The notes under the pieces are model-generated. The model saw nothing but the letters and a program-made list of their open reading frames with translations. It was not told the DNA's origin and ran no database searches. The translations under genes and the position numbers were made by a program. This document shows, piece after piece, positions 19,501-27,808 of a stretch of 64,000 bases of DNA. Within the stretch, counting starts at the first letter, position 1. Each line of letters starts with the position of its first letter. Origin of the DNA: Roseibium litorale (lineage in GTDB: Bacteria; Pseudomonadota; Alphaproteobacteria; Rhizobiales; Stappiaceae); NCBI RefSeq assembly GCF_014842915.1, contig NZ_JACYXI010000009.1:155919-219918 (forward strand), given 5' to 3'.

Positions 19501-20929
19501 CACAAGCTCCGGCAAGATGGCAGGACAAATCGTAACCCAGGAAACACGGGTCACGGGTCCGGATGGCCTGGCGGTGTCCATCAACGGCACTGTTGGTGCC
19601 AAGGCGCCCTTCCCGCTGCGCCTGTCGGTGGATGGAAATGCGCCGCTGGCCTTTGCCCGTTTGCCGCTGATCAAGGCAGGCTTTCGCGGTTCAGGCAGCT
19701 TCGCGATCACCGGCACGGTCGGCGGAACGGCAACAGCTCCCACCTATTCCATCTCGGCCCGCCCGAGAGAGATTTCCCTGACCGATCTCGCCAGCTCACT
19801 CACCTTGCAGAACGTGACCGGCAGCGTTGATGCCACCCAAACTGGCGTGACGCTCTCAGCCCTCCGGGGCGAGATTGCCGCAGGCGGATCCGTCACCGTT
19901 TCCGGCACTGTCGGCCTTGGAGAGGGCCTGCCAGCCAATATCGACATCCGCGCCGATCAGGCCCGCTATATCGATCCAGGTCTGGTCAATGCGGTTCTGG
20001 ACGCGACACTCAAGATCGAAGGGCCGCTGTCGTCGAGCCGTGAGGCCATGCTGGTCTCCGGCAAGGTGGCCTTGAACAAGGCGGACATCACGATCCCCGA
20101 AACGCTCCCGGGCTCGATTTCGCCTGTCGCCATCCGTCACGTGAATGCGCCCAAGGCCGTGCGCCAGCAGGTCAGCGAGTTGCGCGGAGACACCGGTGCC
20201 GGTAACAGCTCTGCTGGTCCTGCAAACCAGTCCCCCCGTCTGGACATCGCGGTCTCCGCACCTGGCCGCGTGTTCGTGCGCGGGCGCGGCATTGACGCCG
20301 AACTTTTCGGCGACCTGACCATCCGCGGAACGGCAGACGCACCGCAGGCCATCGGCGGCTTCACTCTCCGGCGCGGGCTGATCGATATCCTCACCCGGCG
20401 CCTGACTTTCTCCCGCGGGCTGGTGACCTTCAATGGCACCCTGACACCCGCCCTCGACTTCCTGGCGACCTCGTCCATTTCCAGCACCACGGTAACGGTT
20501 GCGGTGAACGGCTATGCCAGCGATCCGGCGATCAGCTTTTCTTCTTCGCCGGAACGGCCACAGGATGAGGTGCTCGCTCTCTTGTTGTTCAACAAGGAAA
20601 TGGGGACCTTGTCCCCAACCCAGATTGCCCAGCTTGCAGCCGCCATCTCGACCCTGACCGGAGGCAGCGACAACGGCCCGCTGGCCCAGTTGCGAAAGTC
20701 CCTGGGGCTCGATGCCATCGACATCGACACGAGTGGCTCCGATGGTCCGACCATCGGCGTCGGCAAGTACATCAATGACAATATCTACCTCGGCGTCGAG
20801 CAGGGCACGTCGGACGGCAACAGCCGGGTCAAGGTTGACATTGATCTCAACCGCGGGCTCAAGGTCCGCGGCGAGGTTGGGGCCAATGGCTCATCCAAGG
20901 CCGGTATCTTCTTCGAGAAGGAATACTGA
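16571..20929 (+). CDS. tamB: TamB, inner-membrane-anchored translocation and assembly protein
   Basis: Giant periplasm-spanning partner of TamA (about 1450 residues). An N-terminal signal anchor (basic KRLLKSLL, then a long Leu/Ile/Val helix) is followed by AsmA-like beta-taco repeats rich in alternating hydrophobics, and then the conserved DUF490 C-terminal domain (about the last 380 residues, with RGRGIDAELFGDL, GGFTLRRGLIDIL, SSPERPQDEVLALLLF and the terminal IFFEKEY). A TTG at 16571 is the best start: GAGGA at 16561-16565 lies 5 bases upstream, and it puts the anchor at the very N terminus. The frame is open further upstream to a TTG at 16514 without a ribosome site. Probably co-transcribed with tamA. 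It ends 13 bases before the convergent dehydrogenase gene. Confidence 0.92.
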   Translation: MKRLLKSLLWLLAILIVLPVLLLAALQVQTGRTLLSSLVSDLASSGDMKITITDLGLSWGLDARARSVAIADREGQWLSVNGAEVLWSPLALLGGRVEINSVSVDDISIARAPLPAATSEDTAKDTASSGSFPILPGDLKALRINRIALGAPLLGEAIELMASGSAALARSPLEVSGALHVARLGGEEGTIDADVAFLPDAETLRFDLTVAEPRGGLVARLGTMPGLPAVDFKLTGDGPLSDWTAKLSAALDGRQTLSGTARLTENATGRQLSADLNGELAPLLPDLANAFFLGTTNLKLTAGLSQDFIPETGQMDLSTQTLRLSADGRFDPATSQIDVRSSLHAGADDGNLIALDLPERRVVFGPVQSDITLKGTLESASWSAKVNAAQLGTTEGKTEQVTLDLSGQSADLRPEALTSDFALELSASGIALADPALAALGGTIALSAKGTLSGTEQSATLAEGALTSHLLALTLGETRLSQDKVTSQGTLRIDDLARLSSLTGQQLSGGLTSSFTADLDPQALAGTVTLDASGRNLAAGIDALDALLTGDTSLKVEAAANGASDMTLTSFTLASSGLQASGSGSLKDGNVAAEVEAALNDLSKVDPQVEGGLSLTGSVDGVLDGPAFKADLSSEKLTLAGTPVDGLTLHAEGVASALSPEANVTLNGSMKGAPLKLDAVLKSENGVARIDPVSADIAGNKLSGQFQIMDLANALETLKGQLKIDAPVLASLSPLVLTEIAGALEGSLNIARQGSGPQTVQIDLSGSGIKAEGNSLDKLSLKATARDPFSVPKIDGDLVAEGLIAGSTPVRKVTLKASSHGPETVFDTTVDLSADGRGMDGLKAAGYLTQLDNGGFRIGLDKLDGSYQRLQTKLKAPAEITYADGRATLQAFALSLGSGDLSVSGTAGDQLNLKAQLNAVPLSLANAFAPQVGLGGTLSGTATATGPAASPAATWSVTASNLTAAVLRQQGLPAINVTSSGKMAGQIVTQETRVTGPDGLAVSINGTVGAKAPFPLRLSVDGNAPLAFARLPLIKAGFRGSGSFAITGTVGGTATAPTYSISARPREISLTDLASSLTLQNVTGSVDATQTGVTLSALRGEIAAGGSVTVSGTVGLGEGLPANIDIRADQARYIDPGLVNAVLDATLKIEGPLSSSREAMLVSGKVALNKADITIPETLPGSISPVAIRHVNAPKAVRQQVSELRGDTGAGNSSAGPANQSPRLDIAVSAPGRVFVRGRGIDAELFGDLTIRGTADAPQAIGGFTLRRGLIDILTRRLTFSRGLVTFNGTLTPALDFLATSSISSTTVTVAVNGYASDPAISFSSSPERPQDEVLALLLFNKEMGTLSPTQIAQLAAAISTLTGGSDNGPLAQLRKSLGLDAIDIDTSGSDGPTIGVGKYINDNIYLGVEQGTSDGNSRVKVDIDLNRGLKVRGEVGANGSSKAGIFFEKEY

Positions 20930-20942
20930 GCCACCAGCAGGC

Positions 20943-21953
20943 TCAGTTTCCGCCCGCGAGCGCCCTGATCTCGGCAAGGATCGGGCCGGGAATGAGAAGG
21001 CCTTCGTGCCCTGCCTTTTCCCGCAGGCCGAAACGCTTGCTGCCGGGAACACGCGCGCCTTCTGCGCCTTCAACGGCGGCCATGAGTGTGGCGATCCGCT
21101 CACCATAGGCGCCAAGAGACGACAGTCCCGGATCGATCGCGATGATAACCTGGCCAAGATCCGGAGCCTCGCCTTCTCCGTTGAAGAGGCTTGAACTTTC
21201 AAAGCCGAGACTTGCCCCAACGAGGCAGGCGCCGAGCACTTCGATCATCATGGCAAGGGCCGCGCCCTTGGCCTCTCCGATCGGAACCATGGTTCCGGCC
21301 ATGGCGGCGGTGGCATTGGTGGTCGGGTTGCCGTCCACATCCAGCGCCCAGCCTTCCGGAATGGCGCTGCCGGTCTTTTCCGCTGCCATGATCTTGCCTC
21401 GGGCGACCTTGGAGACCGCAAGGTCAATCACCAGCGGCTCACCGCCCGGAACCGGCGCGCCGAAGGCAACCGGATTGGTGCCAAAGAGCGGCTTGCTGCT
21501 GCCCCAGGGGGCGATGGACTTGGTGGTGTTGCCGAAGACGAAGTTGACCAGCCCCCTGGTGGCCAATGCCTCGCAATGAGCACCCCCTTGGCCGAAATGG
21601 TGGGACCTTGCCACCACAGCCATTGCAATCCCCTGAGACCTTGCGAGTTCCGGCAGGGCCTCGATGGCCATCTCAAAGGCAGGATAGGCAAAGCCGAGAC
21701 CCGCATCAATGCGCAGAATGCCGGGCGCGGTCTTTTGCATTTCCGGTTTGGCAAAACCGTTGACCTTGCCGGTTCTGGACTGAGCTGCATAGGAAGGGAC
21801 GCGTGAGAGGCCATGGCCGCTTTGCCCCGAGGCTTCTGCGGCCACAAGGGCACGGGCAACGCTGGCAGCATTTTCAGCACTGGTCTTGCTGGCAACGAGG
21901 GCGGAAACGATCAGGTCATGCGCCTCTTGCAGGGAAAGTCTGTTGTCGGACAT
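20943..21953 (-). CDS. Ldh-family NAD(P)-dependent oxidoreductase (malate/L-lactate dehydrogenase type)
   Basis: 336 residues of the Ldh_2 family (malate, ureidoglycolate, 2,3-diketogulonate and sulfolactate dehydrogenases), a non-Rossmann NAD(P) fold. Marks: SGQSGHGLSRVPSYA near 42-56, with the active-site His in the SGHGxxR motif, then VVARSHHFGQGGAHCE, NTTKSIAPWGSSKPLFGTN and FGAPVPGGEPLVIDLA. Length is normal and no frameshift is seen. It stands between tamB (convergent) and the EAL gene (same strand, 130 bases downstream), with no pathway partners nearby, so the 2-oxo/2-hydroxy acid it uses cannot be assigned. Confidence 0.85.
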   Translation of the reverse strand: MSDNRLSLQEAHDLIVSALVASKTSAENAASVARALVAAEASGQSGHGLSRVPSYAAQSRTGKVNGFAKPEMQKTAPGILRIDAGLGFAYPAFEMAIEALPELARSQGIAMAVVARSHHFGQGGAHCEALATRGLVNFVFGNTTKSIAPWGSSKPLFGTNPVAFGAPVPGGEPLVIDLAVSKVARGKIMAAEKTGSAIPEGWALDVDGNPTTNATAAMAGTMVPIGEAKGAALAMMIEVLGACLVGASLGFESSSLFNGEGEAPDLGQVIIAIDPGLSSLGAYGERIATLMAAVEGAEGARVPGSKRFGLREKAGHEGLLIPGPILAEIRALAGGN

Positions 21954-22083
21954 GGATCTCGGCAGTCAGTCGAAAAGGAAGGACCGTGTTGATACCACGG
22001 CACAACCGCCCGGGCGAGACCATCCTTTCAGCGCTTGCGGAAGCAGACTGCCGGAAAACTAGGCGAGAAAATCAGGCGGGAGA

Positions 22084-24888
22084 TCAGGCAGCCTCCCGCA
22101 GCCTGCGCGCCAATTCCTCCGATGACATGGGCCGCCCGAAAAGGAAGCCTTGACCGATATCGCACCCCAGCTCAATCAGCTGTTTCTGCTGCGCCGGGTG
22201 CTCGATCCCCTCTGCCACAACATTCATGCCGAAACTTGCGGCGAGGTCGACCACTGTGCAGATGATTGCCGCCTGAGCGGGATCCTCGCAGACCCTGTCG
22301 ACAAAGCTCTTGTCGATTTTGATCTTGGTGAAAGGAAACCGGGGGATGTAGCCCAGCGACGAATAGCCAGTGCCAAAGTCATCCAGCGCCAGGCCGCAGC
22401 CGAGCCGGTTCAAAGCCATGATCTGTTCGGAAACACTGTCCCCGCCCTGGATGAAGAGCGACTCCGTCAGTTCGAGATCAAGACCCGCTGCCGGAAATCC
22501 GCTTCGCGACAGAGCGTCGCTGACCGCGTTCGCCAGTTCCCCGTCCGTGAATTGGACAGCCGAGACATTGACGGCAAGCCTCAACTTCCGGGGCCAGCTT
22601 GCCGCATCCAGCGCCGCCTGACGGAGCATCCACACGCCGAGCTGCCGGATCTGTCCGCTCTGTTCAGCGATCGGAATGAACTCTGCCGGAGAAATATAGC
22701 CGAACTCCGGATGGTCCCACCGCATCAGCGCCTCGGCACCAATAATCCGGCTTGTCTTAAGATCTACAAGTGGTTGATAGACTGCCCGGATACGGCCCTG
22801 CGGCAACGCCTTTGCAAGGTCCAGTTCAAGGCGCCGGCGGCGCTCGAACATCACATGCATGGACGGTTCGAAGCGGACCGGCAGACCTCCGCCAAGCTTC
22901 CGGGCAAAGGAAAGGGCTGCTCCCGCGTCTCTCAAGGGAACTGCAACGTCCATCTCGTCCGTGTCAACCAGGCAGTATCCAAGTGTGATACCGGAGTGGA
23001 TCCGGCTGCCCTCAAGCTCATACTCAGCCTCCAGTTCCTCAACCAGCCGCGCTGCTGTTCTGACAACATACGTCTCGTCCGGCTCGTTCCAGACGCAGGC
23101 AAGGCAGTTGTCTCCAATGGTTGCCAGAAATGCTCCCTCGCCAGCAGCCTGAGCAAGCCGCGAGGCCGCAGCCCCGCGCAGGAGATCCCCGAAGGAAAAG
23201 CCAAGGGATGCCACCGCCTCGTCCAGATCATCAAGCGAGATCAGTGCCAGGCTGAAGACACCGGAGACGTCCTCTCCTCCCCCACACAGGCGCTGCAGCT
23301 GCTCTTCCAGCCCAAGCCGGTTTTGAAGACCGGTCACCGGATCATGGCTTGCCAGATAGCCAAGCCGGTCCATGGCCTTGCGCTGCATGGTCACATCGCG
23401 GCAGGTCAGAATGGCGAGGCTGACTTCCTGGGTCTGACTGCTGAGCCGCCCCTTCAGCACATCCACCTGGGACATGGGCGTCACCACATATTCAACGACC
23501 TTGCGGGCAGTCTCCCCGCCGCCCGCTTCCACTTCCTGCCGGACCGGAAGCCAGTCCTGCTGAGGGCCGCTGCTCAGCACCTCCTCGAGATCCGTCCAGA
23601 TCTGCTCCGGGACCACTGTCCGGAGGCATGTGCCCGGCTGGAGATCTTCTCCCCAAATTGCCCGGGCGGAGCGGCTGGCAGCCCGGACGATGCCCCCCTC
23701 GTCAACCAGAACGATCCCGTCAAAACTGTCTTCAAGAACACGCGAAACAAGTCGGCGGTTGTTCTGATTATGGATTTCCGTCACCCGCAAAAGAATCCGG
23801 TGCACCCCAACCTGGCGCAGAGCCAGACCTGCAGCGAGAACTAGAAGGGCCAGTTGCGCACAGGCGGTTTGCGGGAGAACCGGTGTCCGGGACTGAAGGA
23901 TCAGTGCGGCAGCTTCCATCATGGGCGAAAGGCACAACAGCAGTGCCAGCCTGACGCGCCAATCGACGTTCCGCAGCGCCAGGACGCCCAGACCGAGAGC
24001 CAGCGCAGCAAATAGAAAAAAACCTCCCCCTGCCGGGATGAGAGCCCGGTCCTGGGCAATGGATTCTGCTGCGAGAGCCTGGATCATCCCTCCGGATAGA
24101 ATGCCATGGACCGGGACAGAAAACAGATCCCGCAATTCCTGGGCACTTGCAGCAATCAGGACTTTCTTGCCGGCGACCTGACCGGGATCAAACCTGCCGT
24201 TGACAACATCCGTCGCGGAGAGGGTCCCGAAGCCCGAAATGTCGATGCTGTAGTCGATCCAGAACGTGGCGCCGGGAGCTCCGCTTTTCCCGCCGATCAG
24301 GGCGGCAAGGGAGGGAATGGCTTCCCCATCGATTGTCTCTCCCCACTCGGCGCGCCAGACCGCTCCATCCTTTTCGATAGGAACCATGACCGTCGCGGGC
24401 CAGGCATGCTCGAGAAACCGGGGCAGAGGCCAGCTGACCAGCATGGGATCCGTTTTGCTGGATTGCAGGTCAGGCACCTGGCGGAAAACGGCGAGATCAA
24501 CCGCGCCGTCCGCCCGCTTCAGCATCGCCTCGAAATAGGCATCGTCCACCGCGTTGGAGGCGCTGCTGAAATCGATATCGAAGCCAATTTCAGCGGCTCC
24601 GGCATTCAGCAGAATATCGGTCAGTTGCCCGTGAATACGGCGCGGCCATGGCCAAACACCAACCTCGGAGAGACTGCGTGCATCGATATCGACGATCACC
24701 ACATTTCCCGTCGCCGGCCGGTCCAGCAGCGCAAAGCGTTGCTTGGATAAAAACCGCTCCACAGCGGGAAAGCCGCTGGTGAAATGACCGCACACCACTG
24801 CCCCCAGCAGCAAAGCAACAATTGCCAGCTGCAAGAGAGACCCCAAACGAGTCATGCTGGTCCAGTTGAGCGGAGGATAGCGCTTCAT
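22084..24888 (-). CDS. CHASE2-GGDEF-EAL membrane sensor, c-di-GMP phosphodiesterase
   Basis: About 934 residues. The N terminus has one transmembrane helix, a periplasmic CHASE2 sensor (about 45-270, VVIVDIDARSLSEVG, WPWPRRIHGQL) and a cluster of helices (285-370), then a PAS-like region (385-520). In the GGDEF domain (530-680) the signature is GDNCL, so cyclase activity should be lost. In the EAL domain (690-930) the catalytic set looks intact: GAEALMRW, NVSAVQF, ELTES, DDFGTGYSSL, KIDKSF, AEGIE, QGFLFGRP. The likely activity is hydrolysis of c-di-GMP to pGpG, perhaps gated by the degenerate GGDEF domain. The ATG at 24888 follows an in-frame TTG at 24894, and neither has a strong ribosome site. 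It lies 54 bases downstream of a FecR-domain gene on the same strand, a known pairing for CHASE2 proteins. Confidence 0.88.
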   Translation of the reverse strand: MKRYPPLNWTSMTRLGSLLQLAIVALLLGAVVCGHFTSGFPAVERFLSKQRFALLDRPATGNVVIVDIDARSLSEVGVWPWPRRIHGQLTDILLNAGAAEIGFDIDFSSASNAVDDAYFEAMLKRADGAVDLAVFRQVPDLQSSKTDPMLVSWPLPRFLEHAWPATVMVPIEKDGAVWRAEWGETIDGEAIPSLAALIGGKSGAPGATFWIDYSIDISGFGTLSATDVVNGRFDPGQVAGKKVLIAASAQELRDLFSVPVHGILSGGMIQALAAESIAQDRALIPAGGGFFLFAALALGLGVLALRNVDWRVRLALLLCLSPMMEAAALILQSRTPVLPQTACAQLALLVLAAGLALRQVGVHRILLRVTEIHNQNNRRLVSRVLEDSFDGIVLVDEGGIVRAASRSARAIWGEDLQPGTCLRTVVPEQIWTDLEEVLSSGPQQDWLPVRQEVEAGGGETARKVVEYVVTPMSQVDVLKGRLSSQTQEVSLAILTCRDVTMQRKAMDRLGYLASHDPVTGLQNRLGLEEQLQRLCGGGEDVSGVFSLALISLDDLDEAVASLGFSFGDLLRGAAASRLAQAAGEGAFLATIGDNCLACVWNEPDETYVVRTAARLVEELEAEYELEGSRIHSGITLGYCLVDTDEMDVAVPLRDAGAALSFARKLGGGLPVRFEPSMHVMFERRRRLELDLAKALPQGRIRAVYQPLVDLKTSRIIGAEALMRWDHPEFGYISPAEFIPIAEQSGQIRQLGVWMLRQAALDAASWPRKLRLAVNVSAVQFTDGELANAVSDALSRSGFPAAGLDLELTESLFIQGGDSVSEQIMALNRLGCGLALDDFGTGYSSLGYIPRFPFTKIKIDKSFVDRVCEDPAQAAIICTVVDLAASFGMNVVAEGIEHPAQQKQLIELGCDIGQGFLFGRPMSSEELARRLREAA

Positions 24889-24942
24889 AATCAAGTCAGG
24901 CGCATCAAATCAATGGCTGAACTTCGGGAGAGGTCACGAGAT

Positions 24943-26118
24943 CTAGCCACCATTCTTTCCGTTGCTATTTCCGTTGCCATTACCGTTCCCATTTCCGCCT
25001 GCATTGCCGTTCCCGTTGCCACCGGCGTTGCCATTGCCGTTGCCACCGGCGTTGCCGTTACCGTTGCCGCCAGCGTTGCCGTTGCCATTCCCTCCGCCGT
25101 TGCCACCGGCATTGCCGTTACCGTTGCCACCGGCATTGCCGTTCCAATTGCCGTTGCCGTTGCCGCTTCCGTTACCATTGCCGTTGCCACCGGCATTGCC
25201 ATTCCCATTGCCGCCAGCGTTGCTATCGGAGTTCCCCTTGTCGTCCCCTCTTCCATCGCGGCTGGCGGATCGTCCAGTTGAATTCGAAGACCTTGAGAAA
25301 GACGGCTCAGAGGAAGTGGCAGCCGTTGACTTATTGGCTTCCGCTGGTGCCGCAGGGATATTGGCAACGGCAGGCGTCTGAAAGACAGGAGCCTTTCTGG
25401 GACCCGGACGCACAACAGGTTTGACCGCGCCGTTGACCTGAAGACCAACGGCTTGAGCCGGAGCGGTCGCTGCGCTTTGCCCGGCCGCAAGATCCGTCTG
25501 CTGCCCGGATGCAAAATCACGCACGCCGACAACACCCCGTTCGACGGCTATATCCGCGCGGGTTTTTCCGACCTTTACGGTGAACTTCGTTCCCTTGACC
25601 ACCGCAGCCAGGAAAGGTGTCTCCACGGAAAAATGCGGGCGCGCCCTTTTCGCGACATCGACGGTTACCGTTCCCGACGTCTGCAAAACGGTCGTGAACT
25701 CCTGATTGCTGCGGTATTTGGAGATCACGAATGTCGTATTGGGACCGACAAGTATGCTCTCTTGCCCGCGCTCGACCATCGCCCGGCCATTACGGGTCGC
25801 AAGGGTCAGTCCAGGGTCAAGCTCCATTCCTGCACGGGCACGATAGGGCTCGATACCCGGAGCCACGAGATAGACGGTCCCTGACACGCGCTTCAAGGAC
25901 CAGCCGGATGCCCGACCAGGAGTTGCGCCGGCTGTGACCGCAAATAGAAGAAGTGAAAGAGCACCCAGACAGGAGACCAGCGAAGCCCCTTTTCCTGATC
26001 TGCGGAAGACCTGCCGCCCGCTCTCACGCGATCGTGATCCGTGAACATCGATCCAGAAGACCGGTATTATTCTCGAGCGTGCCAGACCACTCAGAGCTCT
26101 CAGCGTAAGATAGGACAC
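24943..26118 (-). CDS. FecR-domain periplasmic protein with Gly/Asn repeat tail
   Basis: 391 residues. GTG start with GGAG 5 bases upstream. A hydrophobic stretch at about 45-65 (signal peptide or anchor) follows a long basic N terminus. The FecR-like domain (about 75-210) shows SGTVYLVAPG, GMELDPGLTLATRNGRA, GTVTVDVAKR, VKGTKFTVKVG and VERGVVGVRD. Then comes a Pro/Ala/Ser linker and, from about residue 300 to the end, a low-complexity tail of GGNGNGNA units. FecR domains next to CHASE2 proteins are thought to pass an envelope signal to the partner through periplasmic contacts. The downstream EAL gene starts 54 bases later. The tail is not part of any family I recognise and may be a flexible spacer or surface-exposed segment. 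Confidence 0.8.
   Translation of the reverse strand: MSYLTLRALSGLARSRIIPVFWIDVHGSRSRESGRQVFRRSGKGASLVSCLGALSLLLFAVTAGATPGRASGWSLKRVSGTVYLVAPGIEPYRARAGMELDPGLTLATRNGRAMVERGQESILVGPNTTFVISKYRSNQEFTTVLQTSGTVTVDVAKRARPHFSVETPFLAAVVKGTKFTVKVGKTRADIAVERGVVGVRDFASGQQTDLAAGQSAATAPAQAVGLQVNGAVKPVVRPGPRKAPVFQTPAVANIPAAPAEANKSTAATSSEPSFSRSSNSTGRSASRDGRGDDKGNSDSNAGGNGNGNAGGNGNGNGSGNGNGNWNGNAGGNGNGNAGGNGGGNGNGNAGGNGNGNAGGNGNGNAGGNGNGNAGGNGNGNGNGNSNGKNGG
24949..25222 (-). repeat. Coding minisatellite for (GGNGNGNA)n tail
   Basis: Imperfect 24-base units, with 18-base and 6-base variants, encode the Gly/Asn tail of the FecR-domain protein. Units differ at third positions and by Ser, Trp and Lys substitutions. 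All repeats are multiples of 3, so length changes would keep the frame. Confidence 0.8.
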
Positions 26119-26466
26119 GGCAACTCCAATACATGATCGTTTCCCGGCTCAACATTACTCTGCAAGATTTAACTACTAGTGAAGTCTAGAAAGCCTCTCG
26201 CGCAAGACATCAGCGAATTGGCTTGCCCCTAAAATTTCCTGATAAAAATCCTGTTATTTTTATTTAATCTCAGCTCCAGCTCTCCTTTACCGGCAGCGCT
26301 CAGAGGCCGTTAGCACGCCTTTTTGTGGACAAATTTTCCGATATACCGGCCACTGTTCACTTAATGTGAACAGAACGTCAAATTGCATCCTGTACGGATT
26401 TTACTATTTCTGCAGCGATGGCGCTGATCCCCAGCGCAGGAACACACTGTTTCACGAGGACCACAC
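26119..26466. promoter_or_regulatory. AT-rich divergent intergenic region (fecR-like / yceI)
   Basis: About 350 bases, visibly richer in A and T than its surroundings (for example around 26230-26280), between divergently transcribed fecR-like and yceI genes. It must hold both promoters. No GGAAC-N16-CGTT site, operator palindrome or small ORF was found. Confidence 0.4.
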
Positions 26467-27045
26467 ATGATCCGCATTGCCTCTTCCGCCCTGGCTCTGG
26501 CTCTTCTCACCGGCGCCGCCATGGCCGATCCGGTTGCTTATGACTTCGACAAGTCCCATGCCATTCTTGCGTTCTCCTATAATCATCTGGGCTACTCCAC
26601 GACCGAAGGCGTGTTCCGTGACTGGAATGGTGAGCTGAACATCGACCAGGACAATCCGGCGAACTCCTCCGTTTCCTTCACCATCGACATCAAGTCCATG
26701 GACACCTTCTGGGCCGAGCGCAACAAGCACTTCCTGAGCGCTGATTTCTTCGATGCCGAAAAGTTCCCGGAAGCTGCCTTTAAGAGCACCAGCGTCGAAA
26801 AGACCGGTGACAACACTCTGAAAGTCACCGGCGACCTGACCATCAAGGACATCACCAAGCCGGTGACACTCGATGTGACGGTAAACCAGCTGGGCGAACA
26901 CCCGATGGCCAAGGTTCCGGCTGCCGGCTTTGATGTTACCGGCGTCATCAAGCGCTCCGACTACGGTATGGACATGTATGTGCCTTACGTCGGCGATGAA
27001 GTGACCGTTCACTTCAACGGCGAAACCACCCAGGCTGCGAAGTAA
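26467..27045 (+). CDS. YceI-family periplasmic lipid/isoprenoid-binding protein (copy 1)
   Basis: 192 residues with an N-terminal signal peptide (ALALALLTGAAMA, cleavage before DPVAYDF). The mature part is the YceI lipocalin-like beta-barrel: DFDKSHAILAFSYNHLGYS, VFRDWNGELNID, NKHFLSADFFDAEKFPEAAF, VTGDLTIKDITKPVTLDV. Family members bind long isoprenoids such as octaprenyl compounds in the periplasm. ACGAGGA is a good ribosome site 6-7 bases before the ATG. A strong hairpin separates it from the downstream cytochrome b561 gene, followed by a second YceI gene that is quite divergent, so the two copies are probably not a recent duplication. Confidence 0.9.
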   Translation: MIRIASSALALALLTGAAMADPVAYDFDKSHAILAFSYNHLGYSTTEGVFRDWNGELNIDQDNPANSSVSFTIDIKSMDTFWAERNKHFLSADFFDAEKFPEAAFKSTSVEKTGDNTLKVTGDLTIKDITKPVTLDVTVNQLGEHPMAKVPAAGFDVTGVIKRSDYGMDMYVPYVGDEVTVHFNGETTQAAK

Positions 27046-27051
27046 CAAGAC

Positions 27052-27093
27052 TCAGCCGGCCAGCTTTCTCCTCCCGGAAAGCTGGCCGGCTGA
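27052..27093 (+). terminator. Strong hairpin after yceI copy 1
   Basis: Perfect 16-bp stem (TCAGCCGGCCAGCTTT / AAAGCTGGCCGGCTGA) with a 10-base loop, 7 bases after the stop codon. No T-run follows, so it may be a partial terminator or an mRNA-stabilising structure that lowers expression of the next gene. Confidence 0.65.
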
Positions 27094-27146
27094 TCAGATT
27101 GCCCCACCCCAGCCCTTTCCGCTGGGCGTTTCGAAAGTGACGCACA

Positions 27147-27731
27147 ATGATCCGGAACACGGCCACCGGCTACGGCCTGATTGCCATCGCCTTTCACTGG
27201 ACCATGGCCCTTTTGATCGCCGGCATGCTGGCGCTGGGGCTGTACATGACCTCTCTGCCGCCGACCGCTGCTGACACCTTCTGGTACTATCAGCTGCACA
27301 AGTCCTTTGGCTTTGTCGTGCTGGCGCTTGCAGTTCTTCGTCTTGTCTGGCGCGTGGTCAATCCCGCTCCCAAACTGCCATCGGGCATGTCCGCCTTCGA
27401 GAAGTTTCTGGCGCATGCCGGGCATACCGGGCTCTACGGCCTGATGCTCGCCCTGCCGCTGACCGGCTGGATCATGGTGTCGGCTTCACCCTGGAACATT
27501 CCGACAGTGCTGTTCAACACGCTTCCCGTTCCGCATCTGCCGGTTCCGGCCTTCCTGGGAGACAAGCCCGCGGCCGAAGCCCTGATGAAAGAGCTTCATG
27601 AAAATGGCGCGTGGCTGCTGATTGCCTTGCTCGTGGCGCATATTGCCGCGGCGCTCAAGCACCATTTCCTGTCCAGGGACACCACCCTGCAGCGCATGAT
27701 TTCGACCCGTCCCGCCCGCGCAAACGGCTGA
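27147..27731 (+). CDS. Cytochrome b561 family protein
   Basis: 194-residue inner-membrane di-heme cytochrome of the bacterial b561/CybB type with four transmembrane helices (about 12-33, 47-66, 90-108, 150-172). Candidate heme ligands are histidines in IAFHWTMAL, YQLHKSFGF, AHAGHTGLYG and LLVAHIAAALKHHF. Such proteins pass electrons between ubiquinol and superoxide or periplasmic partners. It lies between two YceI genes in the same direction, a layout repeated in many proteobacteria, where YceI-type isoprenoid binding is thought to serve quinone-linked electron transfer. A weak ribosome site (GAAAG) precedes the ATG. Confidence 0.88.
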   Translation: MIRNTATGYGLIAIAFHWTMALLIAGMLALGLYMTSLPPTAADTFWYYQLHKSFGFVVLALAVLRLVWRVVNPAPKLPSGMSAFEKFLAHAGHTGLYGLMLALPLTGWIMVSASPWNIPTVLFNTLPVPHLPVPAFLGDKPAAEALMKELHENGAWLLIALLVAHIAAALKHHFLSRDTTLQRMISTRPARANG

Positions 27732-27808
27732 GACACGACGGCCCGGATGTTTCCTTCCAAGCATCCGGCCAAACACCGTTAAAAGACCTGCCTTACGAGG
27801 TTACCCGC

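Noticed and set aside
17639..19528. 629-codon minus-strand open frame inside tamB
   Set aside because: Shadow of the tamB frame, with no start signals or protein-like pattern.
24949..25222. CRISPR-like or satellite array
   Set aside because: Units are in frame within the FecR-domain gene and encode Gly/Asn. No unique spacers.
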